DNA of 45,589 nt from G020348385 sp964410125 (GTDB taxonomy: Bacteria; Acidobacteriota; Aminicenantia; Aminicenantales; Aminicenantaceae): the NCBI GenBank assembly GCA_964410125.1, contig CAYPGQ010000026.1:1-45589 (forward strand), in the 5' to 3' direction. The notes under the pieces are model-generated. The model was not told the DNA's origin, did no database searches, and worked only from the letters and a program-made list of their open reading frames with translations. The translations under genes and the position numbers were made by a program. Position 1 is the first letter of the stretch, and each line of letters starts with the position of its first letter. Below are positions 39,967 through 45,589 of the stretch, in pieces.

Positions 39967-40284
39967 TCATCCGCTCCCAAGCTTCATCCGCGCCAATAAC
40001 TCTTTGTATCGAGGATCACTTCTGATGGTCAGATTCACTTTATCCACGTAGATCGGGGTAAACGGCATCAATGTCTCCCTTTCTTCATAGGCCTTATCGA
40101 ACCGGTTCATGGCAACACAGAACCAGCCGTTCCAGCCCCACTCGTAGTAGTAGGCGATCATGGCCGCCAAAGCATGGGCTTCGGCAAGATTTTCGTCCAA
40201 CTGCAGGGCCTTCTGGAGGGCTTCCAGGTTCGGCTTGAAAGCGAAATAGAGTCCCTTGAGATTGTTATCGATCTTGTCTCTCAC
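39967..40284 (-). pseudogene. Remnant of a TPR-repeat protein
   Basis: The frame (GTG 40284) contains LEALQKALQLDENLAEAHALAA, a TPR unit, and ends IRSDPRYKELLARMKL, the usual closing of large TPR regulators. The middle is compressed: WGWNGWF runs directly into a distal AYEERET segment, as after an internal deletion. The N-terminal effector domain of such proteins is missing. The start lies inside the thioesterase gene and has no clear ribosome binding site. I treat it as a degenerate fragment, though a short expressed TPR protein cannot be excluded. Confidence 0.5.
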
Positions 40285-40804
40285 TATCCCAGGGTCTTAA
40301 TTCCTCAGCTTCTGACCAAGCCTTGACCCATTCTGGCATGCCTGGATCCCAATCAGACATTCCCAATGCATCCAATACTTTTTTTACGGGAACGAGGCCT
40401 TGCTTGCTTGTGATCCCAGCCCGCACCAAGGCCGAAGAATGAATCTTCCCTTTCCGGATCGTGTTTTGATGGAAATAAAACCAGCGGTCGTCTATGGCGA
40501 TAATCCTGGTATGTAACCGGAAACATTTGAATGCTTTCAAACGATTGCGGTAGCGAACACTGGCGCCCGCCACGGCAAAACCCCATTGCTGTCTGTGAAC
40601 GACCCGAAGCAAACCTGTTCTCTGTGCAAGATCCATCCGGCCCATGTCCATCAGAGTCAAGTGCCTGCCGTTATTCAATTCCGGATAAATGTCGATATCC
40701 CCTAAAAAAACTTGCATCTTCAGCACACTCTCTTCGCCTATATGCAATGAAGATCCGAATTTGGCTTTGATAAGTATTTTGAATAATCGTAGGTAAGGAT
40801 ACAT
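40265..40804 (-). CDS. Thioesterase-like protein (hotdog fold, THEM6/4HBT-like)
   Basis: The 179-residue protein has the family core DIDIYPELNNGRHLTLMDMGR: the Asp/Asn region corresponds to the active-site turn of 4-hydroxybenzoyl-CoA-type thioesterases. WGFAVAGASVRYRNRL and RIIAIDDRWFYFHQ are the central strands, and GLVPVKKVLDALG the C-terminal helix. It probably hydrolyses an acyl-CoA thioester; the natural substrate is unknown. The length is normal for the group. Its 3' end overlaps the start of the TPR remnant by 20 bases. Confidence 0.78.
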   Translation of the reverse strand: MYPYLRLFKILIKAKFGSSLHIGEESVLKMQVFLGDIDIYPELNNGRHLTLMDMGRMDLAQRTGLLRVVHRQQWGFAVAGASVRYRNRLKAFKCFRLHTRIIAIDDRWFYFHQNTIRKGKIHSSALVRAGITSKQGLVPVKKVLDALGMSDWDPGMPEWVKAWSEAEELRPWDSERQDR

Positions 40805-41077
40805 TTTTTGTCCCAGGCTGCAAAAAAAACAGCTCCTTGAATGACCGCTGTATTTATCCTATGTTTTTTATCTCTTCGACATGATATTGGAAACCGACCC
40901 TCAGAACAAGAGCTTTATCTACCTCGTTTATTTGAAAAAGTTGATTACCCCGCGATAATCCCACTGTCCCCGAAACCCAAACTTGGTCAGGTCCCAAATC
41001 AGCTTACTTATTCGTTATCAAGAACTTATAACAGCCAAAGTAGAGAAAAGAGAAAAAAGCTGGGAAAAAGTAAGCAG
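40805..41077. other. Intergenic region holding one 39-bp repeat
   Basis: No coding sequence is recognised here. The region holds the left copy of the 39-bp repeat (40963-41001). The thioesterase promoter should lie in its left part, but no convincing elements were found. Confidence 0.4.
40963..41001. repeat. 39-bp direct repeat, left copy
   Basis: It begins ACTGTCCCCGAAACCC and ends TCAGGTCCCAAATCA, and matches 44322-44360 except at one base. The two copies bracket the kinase-FGE-hydrolase gene in the same orientation. Confidence 0.88.
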
Positions 41078-44000
41078 CTATTTCAAAAGGCCTAGATAGC
41101 GGTCTAGGAAATCAAGGGTTTCTTTATAATGCTCGTTGCTGGTCCATACATAGTGGCCCGTTTCGAATACAATGTGGTATTTATCCTTATCAGGCGTCCC
41201 GAGAAGGTCAAACAGCGGTTTCTGGCGAATCTCATACGGGATCATATAATCATACCGGCCATTAAGCATCAAAACCGGAACAGTCACACGGGGAACAAAG
41301 TTGACTCCTTTAACTTCGGGCAGGGTGTTTATAGCCCCCGTAATACCTCCGCTCAGCAGGATACCCACCTTTAAGCGATCTTCAACAGCTAGAAGCATGG
41401 GACCCAGATTAGCCCCCCAACTTATTCCATAGTAGGCTAATTTACCAGTGTCGAATTCCGGACGGGTCTCTAAATAATCAATGGTTCTTCCAAGGTCTTT
41501 TGAATACATTATCCTGTGATCTCTTATAGCCCGCATGGTATTTACCTCTATGTCATAACCCCGCTCAAAGGTTCCTTTATAAATAGGGAAAACAACCGCC
41601 CGGCCGTCCCTAGAAAAAATATCTATCCAGCTCAAAGGATAATCTTCAATAGACGGAACATATAATCCCCCGGGAAAATGGATAATTGTCTGGTAAGGAG
41701 GAGTTCCTTTTGTTGGCAGGAAAAGATAGGCAATCATCCGTTCATTTCCATAAGCAGCATTAAAAGTGGCTTTTTCCATTATCCAATTTCTCGATTTCTT
41801 TCCAGTAGGCTCAACAACTGGATCCAGTTCAGTCTTATCATAAGCATAGAGGCTCTTATAGACTGCAAAGATTTCATCAGAGCAAGGCTTTTCCTTACTG
41901 TAGTCTATGGAAGCTCTTTCCGGCACAGGGTCAAAGGCTTTTGCAATGGCTTGTCTGGATTCATATTTCGCACAGCGGAAGCCATTATTTGGTGCCCGAA
42001 AAAAAGGTGTTTGTCCATCCGCATCCAAAAACATGTATTGTGCTTCGTTCCAGGCGCCGCCCAGGATAAACTTATTGACCCCGGTTTCATTCCAGCACCA
42101 TTCCTTAACATTTCCTGCCATGTCATATGTCCCATAAGGGCCTATGCCCTGATAGTATCCAGCAGCAGCAGTGCCGCGCCCTTCAAAATTACTGAGCGGA
42201 ATGATGTGTTGACTTTCCCCTGTTCCTGATGCTCTATCCCAGTGGTATACAGTAGGCAGGCTTTTTCCGGAAAACTCCGCATATGCTGCGGCCTCATACC
42301 AGCTTAATCCTGTTACCGGGTATTCATCCTGCCCCTCAGGATAATCCCCAAACTCCCAAGTTGCTGGACCGGGCCTTCCTGTCTTATCTACAAATTCAGC
42401 CATGGCTTCTTCCCAGGAAAACACACGCTCTTCCTTAATAAACTTATGCTTCCAGTACTTCTTTTCCCTGTATCCTCTGCTGTCTAGAAATAACTTAAAC
42501 TGTTTGTTTGTCACTTCGTATCTATCAATCAGATACTCTTCCAATTGAATTGTGCTCAAATGAGAGAGCCCATATATAATAGGGGAATGATTACCTCCCT
42601 CTACTTTTACCATCCCCGGAGGAATGCTTCCTTTTTTATCCAGCTTTACACTGATCTCTTTATCGGATACCCCCCCTACGGAAAGAGGATTTATTGTGTC
42701 AGTCCCTTCTATGGTTTCAAATCCTTGTTTGTTGATCTTCCATCTTTTAAAAACACGCGAGATTATTGTGCTTTTAATGGGAGTAGTGCCAAGCAGCTCC
42801 CAATCGTTTTTATCTGCATTATAATCCCGTATGTATACCTCTGCTCCAGGAGGGGTCGTTTCAAACGAGATTGTTCTCTCCACAAAAGGCAGGAGTTCAG
42901 TTAGCTGCGGCTCTTTTGGAATGTACTTTTTAGCCTGCTTTGCAATCAGGAAAGCACCCGTATAATCTGACTCCCTCCGCAGCCTGCTGATTTCTGGGAT
43001 TGCCTCCTCTTTGGCCCATCTGACCTTAGAATAGCGGCTTAAATACCATACGGTGATAAAGCAGAAGACAACAATGGCGAGAATTACAGGAACAGCAATC
43101 CGGGGTTTTCGAAAACGGCTTAGCAAGGATTTGAAATCAGTTATCCCCAATTCAGCTGTTTTCAGACTTGTTTGATAATGTTTTAAGTCTTTCAGCATCT
43201 CTCCTGCTGATGTATAGCGATTTTCCTGTTTTTTCTCTAAAGCACGCCTGATTATCTTTTCCATTTCTGGAGGAACAGCAGGATTGATGTCTTTTAGTGG
43301 TTTTGGCTCTTCATGTAAAATGGAGTACATGAGTGAAGTCTCGTGCTCCCCTTTGAAAGGCAGTTGGCTGCTTAACATCTCATACAGCACAACTCCTAAA
43401 GACCAGATATCTGTTCGATGATCAACCGGCTCTCCTCTCGCCTGCTCAGGGGACATGTAAGCTACAGTACCCATGGTGGTTCCTTCTCGTGTCATTAAAG
43501 TGCTTCCATATACCTTAGCTAAACCAAAATCCATGATTTTAGCCTGGCCTTTCTCTGTCACCATAATATTGGCACTTTTGATATCCCTGTGCACAATCCC
43601 TTTCTTATGTGCCTCTTCCAGGCCCTCTGCAACCTGTATGGCAATATCCAGCACTTCCTCTGCCTGCAAACCTGATTTTATTTTGCCCCTGAGCACCTGC
43701 CCTTCTATAAAGGCCATAGAAATATAGGCCTTATCATCGGCTTCCTCAACTTCATAGACTGTACATATGTTGGGATGGTCTAAAGCAGCAGCAGCCTGCG
43801 CCTCTTGTATTAACCGTTCTTTGGCCTCTGGATGTCTTGTTAGCGCCGGCGGCAGGAACTTTAGAGCCACAGTACGTTTGAGCTTAGTGTCTTCAGCCTT
43901 ATATACAACACCCATGCCCCCTCTGCCTATCTCTTCTATGATCCGGTATTTTTTTGCAAAACTGCTGCCAGATGCCAGCTCTTTAAAATGTGTTTGGATG

Positions 44001-44110
44001 GTCTTTGTCTGAATAAAAGAGCCCTCTTCAACAGGGCCAATTTGTGTCCCGCAATGGCTGCAAAAGCGAGAATCATCGCTGACATCTTTATTACATTGAG
44101 GACATTTCAT
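41078..44110 (-). CDS. Zinc-ribbon kinase fused to PEGA, FGE-sulfatase and alpha/beta-hydrolase domains
   Basis: This is a 1010-residue, four-module protein. The N-terminal zinc ribbon has CPQC (3-6) and CSHC (17-20). The Hanks kinase at about 55-320 has IGRGGMG 61-67, Lys84, HRDIKSAN 174-181 and DFG 194-196. One membrane segment near 337-357 is followed by a PEGA-like domain (SFETTPPGAEVYI). An FGE-sulfatase/SUMF1-like domain lies at about 495-715 (GLSWYEAAAYAEFSGK, YDMAGNVKEWCWNE, GGAWNE, NGFRCA). The last 290 residues are an alpha/beta hydrolase with nucleophile elbow GISWG (Ser897), Asp954 and His986. Kinase inside, sensor and hydrolase outside is the simplest topology. The substrate is unknown. 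Bracketed by 39-bp direct repeats. Confidence 0.88.
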   Translation of the reverse strand: MKCPQCNKDVSDDSRFCSHCGTQIGPVEEGSFIQTKTIQTHFKELASGSSFAKKYRIIEEIGRGGMGVVYKAEDTKLKRTVALKFLPPALTRHPEAKERLIQEAQAAAALDHPNICTVYEVEEADDKAYISMAFIEGQVLRGKIKSGLQAEEVLDIAIQVAEGLEEAHKKGIVHRDIKSANIMVTEKGQAKIMDFGLAKVYGSTLMTREGTTMGTVAYMSPEQARGEPVDHRTDIWSLGVVLYEMLSSQLPFKGEHETSLMYSILHEEPKPLKDINPAVPPEMEKIIRRALEKKQENRYTSAGEMLKDLKHYQTSLKTAELGITDFKSLLSRFRKPRIAVPVILAIVVFCFITVWYLSRYSKVRWAKEEAIPEISRLRRESDYTGAFLIAKQAKKYIPKEPQLTELLPFVERTISFETTPPGAEVYIRDYNADKNDWELLGTTPIKSTIISRVFKRWKINKQGFETIEGTDTINPLSVGGVSDKEISVKLDKKGSIPPGMVKVEGGNHSPIIYGLSHLSTIQLEEYLIDRYEVTNKQFKLFLDSRGYREKKYWKHKFIKEERVFSWEEAMAEFVDKTGRPGPATWEFGDYPEGQDEYPVTGLSWYEAAAYAEFSGKSLPTVYHWDRASGTGESQHIIPLSNFEGRGTAAAGYYQGIGPYGTYDMAGNVKEWCWNETGVNKFILGGAWNEAQYMFLDADGQTPFFRAPNNGFRCAKYESRQAIAKAFDPVPERASIDYSKEKPCSDEIFAVYKSLYAYDKTELDPVVEPTGKKSRNWIMEKATFNAAYGNERMIAYLFLPTKGTPPYQTIIHFPGGLYVPSIEDYPLSWIDIFSRDGRAVVFPIYKGTFERGYDIEVNTMRAIRDHRIMYSKDLGRTIDYLETRPEFDTGKLAYYGISWGANLGPMLLAVEDRLKVGILLSGGITGAINTLPEVKGVNFVPRVTVPVLMLNGRYDYMIPYEIRQKPLFDLLGTPDKDKYHIVFETGHYVWTSNEHYKETLDFLDRYLGLLK

Positions 44111-44164
44111 TCTGATATTTCCTTTTTGCCTACATTGTCCTTTGGAAACGTTACTGTTAACAAC

Positions 44165-44194
44165 AGGATAATTATAATAAAAAATTTTGTCAAA
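44165..44194 (-). promoter_or_regulatory. Candidate sigma-70 promoter of the kinase fusion gene
   Basis: On the minus strand TTGACA (44189-44194), 18-base spacer, TATCCT (44165-44170). It lies 55 bases before ATG 44110. The -35 is perfect; the -10 matches at four of six positions. Confidence 0.45.
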
Positions 44195-44321
44195 CCACAG
44201 CTTGGCTCAGATAAACTGATTGTATTTATAGGTTCTAAGCCCGCCCGGCTGGTTCAGAAGCAGCGCGCCCACGAAAGGGATCGGGCGGAGTGAGGGACGT
44301 GTCAACTATTGATAAAAACAG

Positions 44322-44360
44322 ACTGTCCCCGAAACCCAAGCTTGGTCAGGTCCCAAATCA
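44322..44360. repeat. 39-bp direct repeat, right copy
   Basis: Second copy of the repeat at 40963-41001 with a single A/G difference, same orientation, located 42 bases from the HigA stop codon. Confidence 0.88.
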
Positions 44361-44402
44361 ATAAGCAGAGGATTATACGGTAGTCTCATGAATAAGCTCT
44401 TA

Positions 44403-44639
44403 TCAAGGATTTTGTAAGGGAATAATTCGTCGTTGAATGTCATCCCAGATTTTTCGTTTCATGATTCTTAAGTCATATTCAGACTGCAAATTAAGCCAAA
44501 ATTGCGCTTCAACCTTAAAATACCGCTGTAATCTAAGAGCGGTATCAGCTGTTATGGCTCGTTTGCCATTCACAATCTCACTTATTCTGTTCAGAGGAAC
44601 GTCAAGATCTCTTGAAACAGGAGGAATACCATGAAGCAT
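44403..44639 (-). CDS. higA: HigA-type antitoxin (XRE helix-turn-helix), probably 5'-truncated
   Basis: The 78 residues match the HigA/VapI antidote family from the second half of the helix-turn-helix onward: DLDVPLNRISEIVNGKRAITADTALRL, then FWLNLQSEYDLRI. Family members are usually near 95-105 residues and begin with an IHPGExLxEEF segment that is missing here. The frame starts at ATG 44639, inside the start region of the divergent acylase gene. No ribosome binding site is evident, and no HigB toxin lies upstream. The likely explanation is that the 5' end and toxin were replaced by the acylase gene. DNA binding is doubtful because the first helix is absent. Confidence 0.7.
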   Translation of the reverse strand: MLHGIPPVSRDLDVPLNRISEIVNGKRAITADTALRLQRYFKVEAQFWLNLQSEYDLRIMKRKIWDDIQRRIIPLQNP

Positions 44640-45589
44640 CTTGCTTATTTTCTCATCATAATTTTGTTTTCTTGCTCGGCCAACCCAACAGAAGGATGCA
44701 CGATTGTCATGGTCGCTAATGGGAAGATCGTTCTGGCGGGAAACAACGAGGACTGGAAAAATCCAAAAACTAAGATCTGGTTCATCCCTGCCGCAAACGG
44801 AGAATACGGAAGAGTCTGTGTAGGATTTGACGATATGTATGCCCAGGGCGGCATGAATGATCAGGGACTGTTTATCGATGCCAACGCCCTCGCTCCGACC
44901 GGTTGGGAACCGATCGAGGGCAAACCCACCTTCCGGGGAGCACTTATGGACAGGATACTTGCTGAGTGCGCCACTGTCGAGGATGCCATTGCCTACTGTA
45001 ACGATTATAATATTACTGGGCTGGCCAGAGCCAGATTTCCGATAGCCGACAGGACTGGGGCATCAGTTGTGATCGAATACGGAAATGGAAAGGTTCAGTA
45101 TGTGAAAAAGACAGGCGGCTATCAAATAGCAACAAACTTTGTGATCACCAATGTGAAAGGCGAGAACTATCCCTGCACAAGATACAGAATCGCCGACAAG
45201 ATGCTTAAAAATGCCGAGGATGTATCACTGGACTTGGTAAGAGCCGTGCTGTCTGCCACCCATCAAGAAGGACAGTACCCGACAGTTTATTCAAACATAT
45301 GCGATTTGAGCAACGGGATATTCTATCTGTACAACTTCCACAATTTTGAAGAGGTCGTCCAGTTCAATTTGGAAGAGGAGCTGAAAAAGGGCAGAAAGAC
45401 CTATGATATTCCTTCTTTCTTTTCCATAAAAACACATGTCGCCTATGTATTTGACAGACAGAGGACGATCCCTGTTTCCGAACACCCGAAGGCCTGGAAT
45501 GTATACGACAGTCTGGGGGAAGCCTACATGAAAAAGGGAGAAAAAGAGCTGGCTATCGAAAACTATCAAAAATCTTTAGAGCTGAATCC
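44631..45589 (+). CDS. C45-like Ntn acylase/peptidase with C-terminal TPR, runs off the window
   Basis: ATG 44631 is preceded by a perfect AGGAGG six bases upstream. The frame is open to the window end (at least 319 residues). The N-terminus is a lipoprotein-like signal (LIIILFSC, Cys15), then EGCTIVMVANGK with Cys23 as the predicted nucleophile, LAGNNEDW, and ATNFVITN with the oxyanion Asn. This is the acyl-CoA:6-APA acyltransferase / linear-amide hydrolase signature, related to the genes at 21797 and 31831. The last visible residues (AWNVYDSLGEAYMKKGEKELAIENYQKSLELNP) form a TPR. Start and ribosome binding site overlap the truncated higA on the other strand. Confidence 0.82.
   Translation, partial: MKHLAYFLIIILFSCSANPTEGCTIVMVANGKIVLAGNNEDWKNPKTKIWFIPAANGEYGRVCVGFDDMYAQGGMNDQGLFIDANALAPTGWEPIEGKPTFRGALMDRILAECATVEDAIAYCNDYNITGLARARFPIADRTGASVVIEYGNGKVQYVKKTGGYQIATNFVITNVKGENYPCTRYRIADKMLKNAEDVSLDLVRAVLSATHQEGQYPTVYSNICDLSNGIFYLYNFHNFEEVVQFNLEEELKKGRKTYDIPSFFSIKTHVAYVFDRQRTIPVSEHPKAWNVYDSLGEAYMKKGEKELAIENYQKSLELN

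Larger units (their letters stand above)
44111..44402. other. Intergenic region with promoter and repeats upstream of the kinase fusion
   Basis: This holds the kinase promoter (44165-44194), a GC-rich block where CCGCCCG (from about 44231) can pair with CGGGCGG (44282-44288), then GGGACGTGTCAACTATT and the 39-bp repeat. The GC-rich block differs from its AT-rich surroundings and resembles REP-type debris. No gene is seen. Confidence 0.4.

Noticed and set aside
41129..44012. Plus-strand frames of 66-183 codons within the kinase fusion gene
   Set aside because: All are antisense to conserved kinase, FGE or hydrolase motifs and show no domain of their own.
44645..44854. Minus-strand frame upstream of higA as a HigB toxin
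   Set aside because: It shows no RelE/HigB features and is antisense to the well-supported acylase gene.
1..45589. tRNA, rRNA or riboswitch genes
   Set aside because: No cloverleaf-like, rRNA or known riboswitch sequence was recognised by eye; a covariance-model scan would be needed to exclude them fully.

Overview
The window is bacterial chromosome with many paralogues, small decayed genes and repeats. The gene mix points to an Acidobacteriota or Aminicenantes-like lineage. It includes zinc-ribbon serine/threonine kinases fused to ATPase/TPR or FGE/hydrolase modules, a large family of orphan MacB/FtsX-type permeases each paired with a PadR regulator, and secreted Ntn hydrolases with a small C-terminal beta-rich domain. 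That placement is inferred from gene content only; no rRNA or other marker gene is present.

Left part (1-8.5 kb): the tail of an unknown gene and an AT-rich PD-(D/E)XK nuclease-like gene on the plus strand. These are followed by a tight minus-strand operon: GNAT-like protein, PP-loop enzyme, giant kinase/ATPase/TPR protein, phosphatidylserine decarboxylase and phosphatidylserine synthase.

Centre (8.8-31.8 kb): an array of FtsX/MacB-like permeases, all on the minus strand. There are six full-length permeases, one 5'-truncated permease with a nonsense codon, and one 61-codon permease tail. Intact PadR genes precede five of the full-length permeases and the 61-codon tail; a 27-codon PadR stub precedes the sixth full-length permease. 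No ABC ATPase or membrane-fusion gene is present. A CopG/MazF toxin-antitoxin pair and a secreted C69 dipeptidase lie inside the array. Eight promoters share one layout, CAACC (or TAACT), 15-16 nt, then CGT(A/C)(T/C). This resembles an ECF sigma-factor promoter. Seven precede a PadR gene or stub and one precedes the dipeptidase. Inverted repeats next to the -10 elements are candidate PadR operators. Every permease that keeps its N-terminal prefix domain also has a Shine-Dalgarno plus ATG exactly at the prefix/permease junction.

Right part (31.8-45.6 kb): a patchwork of accessory genes. It holds an Ntn hydrolase, an alkyltransferase-like protein, two duplicated STAS proteins, an AAA/DUF4143 ATPase bounded by 53-bp direct repeats, a hicB antitoxin whose hicA toxin has a nonsense codon, and a serine beta-lactamase-like hydrolase bounded by 26-bp direct repeats. 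Further right are a lipoprotein, a decayed lipoprotein, a second ATPase under a 31-bp palindromic operator, a thioesterase and a TPR remnant. Last come a kinase-PEGA-FGE-hydrolase fusion bounded by 39-bp repeats, a 5'-truncated HigA, and a C45-like acylase running off the window.

Together the centre looks like a multi-copy envelope-stress or efflux regulon with shared sigma control, local PadR repression and ongoing birth and decay of members. The flanks show frequent small insertions and deletions.
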